From positions 806,001 through 870,000 of the forward strand of contig JACJNW010000028.1 in NCBI GenBank assembly GCA_014695195.1: DNA of 64,000 bases, given 5' to 3'. How positions within the stretch are numbered: position 1 is the first letter of the stretch; each line of letters starts with the position of its first letter. Below are positions 19,798 through 28,631 of this stretch, piece after piece. This DNA comes from Cyanobacteria bacterium FACHB-DQ100. GTDB taxonomy: Bacteria; Cyanobacteriota; Cyanobacteriia; Leptolyngbyales; Leptolyngbyaceae. Made by a program: the position numbers and the translations under genes. The notes beneath the pieces were generated by a model. That model saw only the letters and a list, made by a program, of their open reading frames with translations, made no database searches and was not told the origin of the DNA.

Positions 19798-20307
19798 GAG
19801 TCTGTCTAACTAGAAATCGCTGTTCAACAAGAATCAGGGCGTATTGATACCAATATCACTCACTTTGATCGATGTGGGGTACGGAAAACCACGCTTGAGG
19901 CGTATAGCAGCCGTGATGCCACTCGCTTCTAACTTATAACCATACTAACCATACCCAACTGCTCAATTTGATTCACCCGAAAATGATCCAAATCCAGAAG
20001 AAGAAATAGACCAGTCGACATAACTGTCACAAACATCTAAGTCTATGACTGTAGACGATCGACGATCAATCGTCTATCTTTTGGCAGAAATTCATTCTGA
20101 GGGCAGTTGCTTGATCAATATAGATCACACTTGATAGGTGCATCATAACGATCCCAATTACAAGATGCACCAGAGAAGCGAGATTCAACGAGAACGAGGC
20201 AGCCGTTGCACGATAGAATCCCTAGAAGGCGAAGTATTCGCTTGACTCAAATGAAAGTGCGCCTAGCATAAATTTTTGTTAATTCCTGCTCCTACGGACT
20301 TCGTGCT
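19798..20307. other. 510-bp divergent intergenic region between topA and ndhB
   Basis: Must hold the divergent promoters of topA and ndhB. Two inverted repeats are visible: TAGACGAT (20052-20059) with its complement at 20069-20076, and GGTGCATC (20137-20144) with its complement at 20164-20171. The second would form a stem in the ndhB leader. No gene, known riboswitch or clear RNA was recognised. Confidence 0.5.
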
Positions 20308-21894
20308 ATGGATTTTGCTTCTCTCGTGGCTCAGCTCAACGCTGGGACGATCCTTCCAGAAGTGATCGTGATCACTACCATCATGGTCGTCATTGTGGGC
20401 GACTTAATTGTAGGGCGACAAAATTCCTCAAAATGGACACCCTATTTTGCGATCGGCGGGCTGCTGACGGCGGTAGGGTCATTGTTCACGCTTTGGGATA
20501 GCCCCACCCCGATCGGGTTTCTGGGTGAATTTAATAGCGATGACTTGAGCATCGTGCTTCGGGGGATCGTTGCGCTCTCGGCAGCCGTCACGATTCTGAT
20601 GTCAGTGCGCTATGTCGAGCAGTCGGGAACTGCACTGGCTGAATTCCTCACGATTCTGCTTACGGCTACGCTAGGCGGAATGTTCCTCTGTGGTTCGGAT
20701 GAATTGGTTTCGGTGTATGTCTCGCTAGAAACGCTCAGTATCTCGTCTTATTTATTGACGGGCTACACCAAACGCGATCCGCGATCGAACGAAGCCGCGC
20801 TGAAATATCTCTTGATCGGCGCATCGAGTTCGGCGATTTTTCTCTACGGGGCATCCCTGCTGTACGGGCTGTCGGGTGGTGAAACTCAACTCTCGGCGAT
20901 CGCCCAAAAAATCTCAGTCGCAGGACTAGACCAGTCGATCGGGCTGGTGATTGCGCTGGTGTTTGCGATCGCGGGCATTGCCTTTAAGATTGCAGCCGTT
21001 CCATTCCACCAGTGGACACCGGATGTATATGAGGGTTCGCCAACTCCGGTGGTTGCGTTCCTGTCAGTCGGGTCAAAAGCGGCTGGATTCGGTTTGGCGA
21101 TTCGCTTGCTGGTGACGGCGTTCCCCCAAGTCACGGATCAGTGGCATTTGGTGATGACGACGCTAGCGATTTTGAGCATGGTGCTTGGAAACGTGGTCGC
21201 TCTGGCGCAAACCAGCATGAAGCGACTGCTGGCGTATTCGTCGATCGGTCAAGCAGGCTTTGTGATGATCGGGTTAGTCATCGGCTCAGATGCTGGTTAT
21301 GCCAGTATGCTGTTCTATCTGATGATTTATCTGTTCATGAACTTGGGTGCGTTCACCTGCATCATCTTGTTCTCGCTACGGACTGGAACCGACCAAATCA
21401 GCGAATATTCGGGCTTGTATCAGAAAGACCCGCTGCTGACTTTGGCGTTGAGCGTGTGTCTGCTTTCGCTCGGTGGCATTCCTCCCTTGGCAGGCTTCTT
21501 CGGAAAGCTGTATTTATTCTGGGCAGGTTGGCAAGCAGGCGCTTATTTGCTGGTGATTCTCGGCTTGGTGACGAGCGTGATCTCGATTTACTACTACATC
21601 CGAGTGGTGAAGATGATGGTCGTGAAAGAGCCGCAGGAAATGTCGGAAGTGGTCAAAAACTATCCGCCGATCGTCTGGAATCTGCCTGGGCTGCGTCCGC
21701 TGCAAATCGGTTTGATTCTGACCCTGATTGCGACTTCGATCGCTGGGATTCTCTCGAATCCTCTGTTTACGCTGGCAAATGATTCGGTAGTAAAATCACC
21801 GCTCTTGCAGCAAGCAGAAGTGAAGAGCCAACCGATCGCGGCACAGCCCCGTCAAGAGACGGCTGAACTACCTCAAGCTAAAATTCGCGGCTAG
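20308..21894 (+). CDS. ndhB: NAD(P)H-quinone oxidoreductase subunit 2 (NDH-1 subunit N)
   Basis: A 528-residue membrane subunit of the cyanobacterial NDH-1 complex, used in respiration, cyclic electron flow and CO2 uptake. About 14 hydrophobic segments. The antiporter-like core is plain: [35 protein letters not shown] seen in parts, [25 protein letters not shown], and [17 protein letters not shown] with the conserved proton-channel Lys and Glu residues. Full length with a 40-residue polar tail. A strong terminator follows. Confidence 0.97.
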   Translation: MDFASLVAQLNAGTILPEVIVITTIMVVIVGDLIVGRQNSSKWTPYFAIGGLLTAVGSLFTLWDSPTPIGFLGEFNSDDLSIVLRGIVALSAAVTILMSVRYVEQSGTALAEFLTILLTATLGGMFLCGSDELVSVYVSLETLSISSYLLTGYTKRDPRSNEAALKYLLIGASSSAIFLYGASLLYGLSGGETQLSAIAQKISVAGLDQSIGLVIALVFAIAGIAFKIAAVPFHQWTPDVYEGSPTPVVAFLSVGSKAAGFGLAIRLLVTAFPQVTDQWHLVMTTLAILSMVLGNVVALAQTSMKRLLAYSSIGQAGFVMIGLVIGSDAGYASMLFYLMIYLFMNLGAFTCIILFSLRTGTDQISEYSGLYQKDPLLTLALSVCLLSLGGIPPLAGFFGKLYLFWAGWQAGAYLLVILGLVTSVISIYYYIRVVKMMVVKEPQEMSEVVKNYPPIVWNLPGLRPLQIGLILTLIATSIAGILSNPLFTLANDSVVKSPLLQQAEVKSQPIAAQPRQETAELPQAKIRG

Positions 21895-21911
21895 GCTTAG
21901 GCGAAATTTAG

Positions 21912-21944
21912 AAAGCCGGCTGATTGAAGTCAGTCGGCTTTTTT
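21912..21944 (+). terminator. Intrinsic terminator of ndhB
   Basis: AAGCCGGCTGA (21913-21923) pairs with TCAGTCGGCTT (21930-21940) across a 6-nt loop, with one G-T type mismatch, then six T residues. It lies 18 bp after the ndhB stop and separates it from the convergent histidine kinase gene. Confidence 0.85.
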
Positions 21945-21998
21945 GCTGCAAAGTAGATTTTATGCCAAATCTCTCGATCCTTGAGACGCACCCCAGAT

Positions 21999-23807
21999 TC
22001 AGGCTTGCTGATTCAGTGGGAATTGCAGGATGAATTTCGTAAGACGATCGCCGCTCTCAACCCAGATGATTCCACCCAGTCGAGCGACTAATTTCTTGAC
22101 TAAGGATAGACCCAATCCTGTGCCGCCATGCTTCCACGGATCATGTTTGGGAATCCGATAGAACTTATCGAAGATGCGATCGTGCTCTATTACAGGAATT
22201 TCGACCCCTGAATTGCTCACTTCAATCAGGAAAGCAGTATTGAGATTGTCTGTTTCTAAGCGGGCTGCGATCGTAATGGTCTCGCTGGGGGGCGTATATT
22301 TGAAGGCATTGTGCAGTAACTCGGTCAGGATTCGTTCTAGACACACCAGATCTGTTGTGAAGAGGGGCAGATCATCGGGAATTGAGAGCTTTAGGTGTTG
22401 CTCTTGATCGGCGGTGCGTTGAAGAAAGGGGACAGCAACCTGATTAATCCAAGATTTGAACTGAATCGACGTGAGGTTCAAGGGTTCTGCGCCAGAATCA
22501 ATTCGAGTCAAATCTAGTAGGTCATTGATCAGACTAATCTCTCGTTCACATTCCGTCTGTAGAATTTGAAAGTAGCGGCTAATCGAATTCGTTTGTGAGT
22601 TCAGCAAGCCCAACGGGCGCAAACGGATATCGAGCATTTGAATCGCCATCTTCATGCTAGAAATTGGTGTTCGCAGTTCATGAGAGACCGTACTGAGAAA
22701 GTCATCCTTCAGGCGGTTCAGCCGAGCGAGTTCTTCTACCTGTACCTGAACCGCCCGATAGAGACGTGACTGGCGTAGCGCGATCGCGCACTGATTGGCA
22801 ACTTGTTGAACTAATCGGACTTCTTGCTCGTTAAACTCTGCTTCACAAGGCTTAAACAGCCAAAGATCACCTAATACTCCTTGGTCATCCATCAAGGGAC
22901 AGGCAAGCACAACCAGGAACCGCTGATCGGGTCGCACTGAATCAGACGTAATATCGCAAAACTGGCTCACTTGTCCCTGTAGCAGACGTTGGAAAACTCC
23001 AGCATGAGGACTGTTTGAGAGTGACATGGTTGGTTCTTGAGCGGGTGCAAGGACGTGACTGACCTCGTAAACAATGGTTGAGGTCGTCTGATCTGCGCTG
23101 TAAATGCCCGTGTCACAGCAAAGCGTTCCTAACCCTTGTGCTAGTTCTCGCACTGCCGATCGTAGAATCTCTTGTTCATCTAAACTATCCCGCACTTTAT
23201 CGGTAATGCGTTTTAGAAGCGCTTCAAACTCTAAGGCTTGCTGAAGTTGAGCCGTTCGTTGCTGAACCAACTCCTCAAGCTTTGCATTGAGTTCCGATAA
23301 TTCGGTTTGTTTTCGCTCCAATTCGATTTGAGATTGCTGCAACAAAGCATTTGTCTGCTTTTGAGCACAGATTGCTACTTCTGCATCTTTTTTTGCCTGG
23401 AGCAGTTCATCCTCGTATCGATTTCGCTGGTGCATCAGGACGCAGACACAATCATTTACAGTCACATCCGCATGTTCCCGACGCACTGCATTGAGCAAGA
23501 TAGGAAGCGCATCTCCCTGTTTAGACTTCATGGAGATGTAGACTTCCTCTACCTTGCCGTGCAGCTTGAGCAGCGGGAAGAAATGGGTTTGATAGAAAAT
23601 GCGACTAGCGATCGGCAAAATGACTTCTATCTGCTGTCCTCGTAGTTCGTCTAGCTCATAGCCGAGTAAGTGCAGCAGCGTCGCATTAACTACCACAATT
23701 CTACTATCTTCGGTGAACGTGAGAAAGCCACAGGGTGCAGTATTCAGCGCTCCATCCAAGGGGTAACTGGCTCCTAATGTCACACAATCAGATTGCATAG
23801 ATCGCAT
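21999..23807 (-). CDS. PAS-GAF sensor histidine kinase
   Basis: A 602-residue soluble kinase (no membrane segments). Order: PAS (about 15-125, GFLTFTEDSRIVVVNATLLHLLGY), coiled coil (about 135-200, LQQSQIELERKQTELSELNAKL), GAF (about 200-350), HisKA with the phosphorylated His in STVSHELRTPISSM (about 375), and HATPase_c with N-box LLHNAFKYTPPS and G-box GGTGLGLSLVKKL. No receiver domain and no adjacent response regulator. It starts 14 bp after the stop of the RsbQ-like hydrolase, so the two form an operon; in Bacillus, RsbQ acts through the PAS domain of RsbP, which suggests this PAS domain is the sensor for a product or ligand handled by the hydrolase. Confidence 0.93.
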   Translation of the reverse strand: MRSMQSDCVTLGASYPLDGALNTAPCGFLTFTEDSRIVVVNATLLHLLGYELDELRGQQIEVILPIASRIFYQTHFFPLLKLHGKVEEVYISMKSKQGDALPILLNAVRREHADVTVNDCVCVLMHQRNRYEDELLQAKKDAEVAICAQKQTNALLQQSQIELERKQTELSELNAKLEELVQQRTAQLQQALEFEALLKRITDKVRDSLDEQEILRSAVRELAQGLGTLCCDTGIYSADQTTSTIVYEVSHVLAPAQEPTMSLSNSPHAGVFQRLLQGQVSQFCDITSDSVRPDQRFLVVLACPLMDDQGVLGDLWLFKPCEAEFNEQEVRLVQQVANQCAIALRQSRLYRAVQVQVEELARLNRLKDDFLSTVSHELRTPISSMKMAIQMLDIRLRPLGLLNSQTNSISRYFQILQTECEREISLINDLLDLTRIDSGAEPLNLTSIQFKSWINQVAVPFLQRTADQEQHLKLSIPDDLPLFTTDLVCLERILTELLHNAFKYTPPSETITIAARLETDNLNTAFLIEVSNSGVEIPVIEHDRIFDKFYRIPKHDPWKHGGTGLGLSLVKKLVARLGGIIWVESGDRLTKFILQFPLNQQA

Positions 23808-23821
23808 AGTTAGATAGTTGG

Positions 23822-24637
23822 TTAGATTACATAGGTTGTTGCTAGATAGTCTTTAATCAGATCAAGGCTTTCCTGCGGGTGGCTCATATGCGGGCAATGC
23901 CCTGTCGCTTGCATGATTCGGAGTTCACTTCTAGGCAAATAGCGGTGCACATACTGACCAACCTCAATCGGCGCGATCGCGTCTTCTGAACACTGTAGGA
24001 TGAGGGATGGAATGCTCACTTTCAGCAAATCGCGGCGATTATCAGAAAAGAAGGTGACTTCAGCAAAACGGTGAGCAATCACGGGATCGGTTGAACAAAA
24101 ACTGGTTTCAAGCTCATTAATAAGCTCAGGGCGCTCCTTATTTTGCATGATCATTGGAGCCAGAAAATTAGCCCAGCCGATGTAATTTTTCTCCATTAGG
24201 TCTAGGAGTCCCTCGATATCTGATCGAGCAAATCCTCCCAAGTAATCGGGCAAGTCATTGATGTAGCAAGGAGAGGGGCAAACAAGAATCAGACGGCTGA
24301 AGTATTGAGGCGCTTGAATCGATGCCAATATACCAATGATGCTGCTCACCGAATGCCCGACGAAAATCACATCAGTTAGATTTAGTGCCTCACAGATTTC
24401 AAGCACATCTTCAACATAGCCATTGAGGTTGCTGTAGCGCTCAATGTTGTAAGCATTCAAATCAGATTTTCCAGAGCCGACATAATCGAATAAGACTAGC
24501 TTATGAGCGTTCTCAAGGTCTGGTGTTACAAATCGCCACATATTCTGATCACACCCAAACCCATGAGCAAACAGCATTGGCTGGTCACCCTGCCCATGTA
24601 TCGTTACATGATTGCGCGTAAGAATTGTTGAAGCCAC
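23822..24637 (-). CDS. RsbQ/KAI2-D14-type alpha/beta hydrolase
   Basis: A 271-residue alpha/beta hydrolase close in pattern to Bacillus RsbQ, the family that also includes plant karrikin and strigolactone receptors. Starts with a short strand then HGFGCDQNMWRFV. Catalytic triad: Ser in FVGHSVSSIIG (about residue 95), Asp in QCSEDAIAP (about 218), His in ATGHCPHMSHP (about 246). RsbQ is needed for energy-stress signalling through the PAS phosphatase RsbP. Here the downstream partner is a PAS histidine kinase instead. First gene of the operon; the substrate or ligand is unknown. Confidence 0.9.
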   Translation of the reverse strand: MASTILTRNHVTIHGQGDQPMLFAHGFGCDQNMWRFVTPDLENAHKLVLFDYVGSGKSDLNAYNIERYSNLNGYVEDVLEICEALNLTDVIFVGHSVSSIIGILASIQAPQYFSRLILVCPSPCYINDLPDYLGGFARSDIEGLLDLMEKNYIGWANFLAPMIMQNKERPELINELETSFCSTDPVIAHRFAEVTFFSDNRRDLLKVSIPSLILQCSEDAIAPIEVGQYVHRYLPRSELRIMQATGHCPHMSHPQESLDLIKDYLATTYVI

Positions 24638-25005
24638 ATGAATCGTCCTAACACTTTGTCACCTTATCGTACTCATCTCAGGCTTTGTGTATAAAAAACG
24701 ATTTAAAGCTTAACTAAACGGAAAATATTGACCATATCATCGCCGCTCTAACGGAGGGTATTGAGTAAGAAACGACACCAGTTAGACAGGAATTGAAAAT
24801 CCATAGCAATTATTTTCTATTGAGCATTTGAGGTGAGCATTTGAATAGTTAGCCTTGAATGGTTAACACAGGGAGCGGTTTGAATTCGCGAAGTCTATCT
24901 ACCGCAAGACACGCCAAATCATTTCTTTAATCTATTCTTAATATACACTTTACCCTGTGGACTCAAATTTTAGGTTCGCAGCTTGCAAGCGAGAGGGCAG
25001 ACTCC
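24638..25005. other. 368-bp divergent intergenic region, nothing recognised
   Basis: AT-rich spacer between the RsbQ-like gene (minus) and the DUF6328 gene (plus). It must contain both promoters, but no operator, RNA or repeat stood out. Confidence 0.4.
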
Positions 25006-25503
25006 GTGACACAACAGACTACACCGCTTATTGCCCAAGATTCATTAACTCCAATGAATCCTGGTGAGCATGACGAGCAAAGCTTGAACGAGATGTTGCA
25101 GGAATTGCGAGTCTTGCAACAGGGAAGTCAGATATTGACTGGATTCCTCATCTTACTTCCGTTTAGTGAGGGATTTTCTAAGATTGCATCGTTTGAGAAG
25201 TGGGTCTATATTGTTGCGTTTATTGGCGCGATCGCGAGTCTAGTTTGCTTCAGCGCACCAGCCGCGCAGCATCGAATTCGACGACCTCTGAGGCATCGGG
25301 GGCGATTTAAGCGACTGTCGAGTCGGATCATTGTCGTAGGGACGATCGCGCTCTCGATCTCGCTGATTTCAACGACGCAATTGGTGATGAATGAAGTGGT
25401 TGGACAACCTTGGTCAACTGTTGCCACTGCCACCATCGGATTTTTAATTGGCATAATTTGGTGGCTGATGCCTCTCACTCATAAAGTGAAGAAGTCTCAT
25501 TAG
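25006..25503 (+). CDS. DUF6328 family membrane protein
   Basis: A 165-residue protein with a 40-residue polar N-terminus, then LNEMLQELRVLQQGSQILTG leading into four hydrophobic segments (about 45-60, 66-85, 112-128, 138-158). The ELRVLQxGxQILxxFLxxLPF signature matches DUF6328. GTG start at 25006. Role unknown. It heads a small plus-strand group with the hydrolase at 25638 and the NTF2-like gene, but the gap of 134 bp makes operon membership uncertain. Confidence 0.75.
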   Translation: MTQQTTPLIAQDSLTPMNPGEHDEQSLNEMLQELRVLQQGSQILTGFLILLPFSEGFSKIASFEKWVYIVAFIGAIASLVCFSAPAAQHRIRRPLRHRGRFKRLSSRIIVVGTIALSISLISTTQLVMNEVVGQPWSTVATATIGFLIGIIWWLMPLTHKVKKSH

Positions 25504-25637
25504 TCAAAAACATAGGAGCTTTTATATCGCACGAAAATTCAAGCAAATTACAACTAATTTAACCCTGAGACTGATTCTGTACTAAGACAGGAATTGCATC
25601 ATTGAGCTTGCACCAAATCAAGTCGGGGTTCATTTTT

Positions 25638-26867
25638 ATGTTTATACCACCTGGATTTGGAACACGATCGCTGAATACTTCGCTTGGTCAGATCGTGTAC
25701 TACACTGCCGAAGAAAAGCTTTGGAGCCAAAACTCTGCTTCAGAACCATTGGTATTTCTCCATGCACTAGGCGGAGGTTCTTCGGCTTATGAATGGTCAA
25801 AGGTCTATCCAGCGTTTGCTGCTGACTATCGAGTTTTAGCACCGGACTTGATCGGATGGGGACGATCGGCGCATCCTGCCCGAAACTATCGCATCGATGA
25901 TTATGTACAAACGATCGCCGAATTTATCAAGCAAACGTGCGATGCTCCAACTACAGTGATTGCGTCAGGACTGACCGCAGCTTTCACGGTTCGAGCCGCG
26001 GTGGAACATCCCGAATTGTTTAAGTCGCTGATTCTCGTCACTGCGGCGGGGTTAAATGATTTTGGACGGAATTACAGCGAGAATCTGTTTGCTCAAATCA
26101 TCAAAATTCCGATTCTCGATCGGTTCTTCTACAGCGCTGGAGTGGCAACTGAAGCAGGAATTCGAGGATTTTTAGAGCAACGGCAATTTGCGAACCGCGA
26201 TCGCGTCTATCCCGAAATTGCTCAAGCTTATTTGCAATCTGCACAACAGCCAAACGCAGAATATGCAGCCCTTGCCTTTGTGCGCGGCGACTTAAGCTTT
26301 GATTTGGCGCAGTACATTCCTAAGCTCACCACACCAACTGCTTTGCTTTGGGGACAAAAGACCGAATATACCAACCCAGAGTTGGGAGAGCGCTTTGCTC
26401 AGCTCAATCCCACTGCAATTCTTAGTTCTGAGACGGTTGAAGAGGGTCGGCTCACGCCGCATCTTGAACTGCCGGCGGTTGCGATCGGACTAATTCGGAA
26501 GTACCTCACACTGCTCAATTCATCAGGAGAACAGCAAATGACTCATCACATCGAAACCACTGATTTAGATTCAACCCTTCATCTGCTCCAACAAGATCTC
26601 AGTGCGGCTGATCCTGCGGTTGCCATTGCGTTGATTGAGCGCTGGGAAATGCAGCTGCAAGATACTCCCATATTTGGAAAGCTGAGTGAACTGAAGCAAG
26701 CCATTCTAGAATCACGTACAACCACGATCGCGGCACTGCTGGAAGAATTAGGTCAAGCGACTTGTGCAACTGCTGCTCAGGATCAAGAAGCCGCAAAAGT
26801 TGATCAGTTGGGACAGATGCTCACCCAAGCAGGTCGATCGCTGCACAATGAGCTGCCAACACCCTAA
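25638..26867 (+). CDS. Alpha/beta hydrolase-like protein fused to a C-terminal helical segment
   Basis: A 409-residue protein from ATG 25638 (a TTG at 25602 would add 12 residues). Residues 1-300 form an alpha/beta hydrolase: VFLHALGGGSSAYEWS (oxyanion region), APDLIGWGRSAHP, and LLWGQKTEYT near the acid position. At the nucleophile elbow it reads ASGLTAAF, so the usual Ser may be replaced by Gly. From 26538 the frame continues into a helical 109-residue part (MTHHIETTDLDS onward) whose Met is preceded by AGGAGA at ribosome-binding distance, as if it had once been, or still can be, a separate gene. Function unknown. Confidence 0.75.
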   Translation: MFIPPGFGTRSLNTSLGQIVYYTAEEKLWSQNSASEPLVFLHALGGGSSAYEWSKVYPAFAADYRVLAPDLIGWGRSAHPARNYRIDDYVQTIAEFIKQTCDAPTTVIASGLTAAFTVRAAVEHPELFKSLILVTAAGLNDFGRNYSENLFAQIIKIPILDRFFYSAGVATEAGIRGFLEQRQFANRDRVYPEIAQAYLQSAQQPNAEYAALAFVRGDLSFDLAQYIPKLTTPTALLWGQKTEYTNPELGERFAQLNPTAILSSETVEEGRLTPHLELPAVAIGLIRKYLTLLNSSGEQQMTHHIETTDLDSTLHLLQQDLSAADPAVAIALIERWEMQLQDTPIFGKLSELKQAILESRTTTIAALLEELGQATCATAAQDQEAAKVDQLGQMLTQAGRSLHNELPTP

Positions 26868-26898
26868 CCTACAAAGAGCTTGAAGGAGAACTTTAATC

Positions 26899-27408
26899 AT
26901 GCAATCGAGTGAACGAATCTATCGCGACCAAGCCCAACAGGATGATTTCTTTGATGCGGATCTTACGGATGCTCGCTTAAAAGTCAATCCTCAAGCTGCT
27001 CATGCTCCATCCCACGCCAAAAGCAGCGAGAGTCTAGCAACTCGCTTTATGCAAAGCTTACAGCAGGCAGAAGCGACGAAAACAGTCGATTCCTTAGTAG
27101 AATTGTTTGCCGAGAATGCAGACTTAAGCAATCTGGCAATGCACGAACCGATTCGGGGAAAAGAAGCAATTCGGCAGTTTTGGCAGAACTATCTATCCGT
27201 GTTCGAGCAAATCCGCTCTCACTTTACGCATACCAGCGAAGGCAGTGGGACGATCGCGCTAGAGTGGACTTCTGAAGGCACACTGTCTTCTGGTGAACCG
27301 ATTCGATATCGAGGTGTGAGCATCCTTGAAACTCAAGCCGGACAAGTGCAGCATTTTCGGACGTACTATGATTCTGCTGCTTTTCTGCCACAGGGTGCAA
27401 AAGCATAA
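26899..27408 (+). CDS. NTF2/SnoaL-like domain protein
   Basis: A 169-residue protein; AAGGAG sits 8 bp before the ATG. Residues 1-50 are polar and probably disordered; residues 50-165 form an NTF2-like fold of the SnoaL type: LVELFAENADLSNLAM, PIRGKEAIRQFWQNYLSVF, and a final strand VQHFRTYYDSAAF. Such domains serve as small-molecule isomerases, hydrolases or binding modules; residues here do not define one. It starts 31 bp after the hydrolase fusion gene, likely the same transcript. Confidence 0.82.
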   Translation: MQSSERIYRDQAQQDDFFDADLTDARLKVNPQAAHAPSHAKSSESLATRFMQSLQQAEATKTVDSLVELFAENADLSNLAMHEPIRGKEAIRQFWQNYLSVFEQIRSHFTHTSEGSGTIALEWTSEGTLSSGEPIRYRGVSILETQAGQVQHFRTYYDSAAFLPQGAKA

Positions 27409-27432
27409 GACTGAATTTGGATTGTTAGTGTT

Positions 27433-27470
27433 CAACGCATAGCGTCGTCTGATGCGATCGCTATGCGTTG
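27433..27470. terminator. Bidirectional hairpin between convergent genes
   Basis: A perfect 12-bp inverted repeat, CAACGCATAGCG (27433-27444) and its complement (27459-27470), lies between the convergent NTF2-like gene and the exported hydrolase gene. U tracts are weak, so it is a probable bidirectional terminator. Confidence 0.6.
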
Positions 27471-27485
27471 ATTGCTTCATTACAT

Positions 27486-28475
27486 CTATTTGGCACTGGT
27501 TACACTAACATTACTATCGTAAGTATTTCCCTGTTTGTAGACGCGATTGAAAGCAACTGGATCATTCAGCAAGTGTGCGCGTAAAAACCAAGCACTCCAT
27601 CGAGCGATCGTGGTATTCGCTTGGGCTTGAGTTAGAGTGGGTCGGCTTGGATCACGGGGATTATCTTGATTGGTAATGCCATAGTGATTCGCTCCCTTAA
27701 CTACAATCAGGGCTTTCGGCGGAGTTTGAATTTGCCGGTAAGTTTTTTGGGTTTCGTCTAGGGTAGACACACCATCTAGACTGCCAGCAATTAAAGCTGT
27801 CGGAATGTTCTGGTTCGCGATCGTTGGAAAGGTGCCTGTGATCGGGGGCGTTCGGAAATTGGTGCCGTAAAAGATTCCTGCTTTTAGCGCTGGTGGTCGA
27901 GTAAAGCTACCCGTGCAAACGCCTGGAAAGCACCGATTTTGGATTGCGCCTAGTCCAACATACCCCCCAAACGAATGTCCTAATAGTCCTAGCCTAGTGA
28001 TGTCTACTCGGTTAGCAAGGCGGGATTTAGGATTGGCATTTTCGGCAATCATTTGTTTCAGCACATCGTTAACTTGCTGTTGTTCAGATGCTAGTCCGCT
28101 TATCGTTTGTCCATTTGGAGCCGTCAGCGATCGCGTATGATTGGGAACCACAACAATGAATCCATAGCGGGCAACTTCAGTGGCGAAGGTTGAGTACGCT
28201 GATTTATCAACTAATGCGCCTTGCAGGAGTAACACGGTTGGAAATTTCTTAGGGGTTGCAGGGGTACTAGGAACGTAAATATCTGCTGGATCTGGGGTTT
28301 GTTTAGAAGCTTGGAGAGCGATCGTGATAGTGCTGCGCTCTACTTGTTGAAACAGAGGAACCGGATCAGGCGCAACAGCTTTGGGAAAGGGTACAGCAGA
28401 GGCTTGCTTTGGATTAAACGGCATATTTGTGAGCAGACAGGCACAAGTCAAAGCAGCGCAAATAGACTCTCTCAT
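27486..28475 (-). CDS. Exported alpha/beta hydrolase (PAF-acetylhydrolase/dienelactone-hydrolase-like)
   Basis: A 329-residue protein with a signal peptide-like N-terminus (ICAALTCACLLTNMPF; possible lipobox cysteines). Nucleophile elbow GLLGHSFGGYVGL (about residue 165-175), acid in IAGSLDGVSTLDE, and His in VKGANHYGITNQD. This arrangement is seen in chlorophyllase-like, PAF-acetylhydrolase-like and dienelactone-hydrolase-like secreted enzymes. The substrate cannot be told from sequence. It is a monocistronic minus-strand gene. Confidence 0.85.
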   Translation of the reverse strand: MRESICAALTCACLLTNMPFNPKQASAVPFPKAVAPDPVPLFQQVERSTITIALQASKQTPDPADIYVPSTPATPKKFPTVLLLQGALVDKSAYSTFATEVARYGFIVVVPNHTRSLTAPNGQTISGLASEQQQVNDVLKQMIAENANPKSRLANRVDITRLGLLGHSFGGYVGLGAIQNRCFPGVCTGSFTRPPALKAGIFYGTNFRTPPITGTFPTIANQNIPTALIAGSLDGVSTLDETQKTYRQIQTPPKALIVVKGANHYGITNQDNPRDPSRPTLTQAQANTTIARWSAWFLRAHLLNDPVAFNRVYKQGNTYDSNVSVTSAK

Positions 28476-28631
28476 AACTTTTGCTCCTAAGTAAGACCAG
28501 GTGTTTCTCTAGTTTGATAAAATTCCTCAATAAATTCCACTGATGCTCATCTAAGCAGCATCTGGCATAGATACAACCTCTCGGAAGTGTTAGCTTAACC
28601 GATCGTGACTGAAGAAGGTCACTCCCACTGT

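Noticed and set aside
21141-21782. 213-residue ORF inside ndhB in another frame
   Set aside because: Lies fully within a well-supported ndhB and shows no domain signature.
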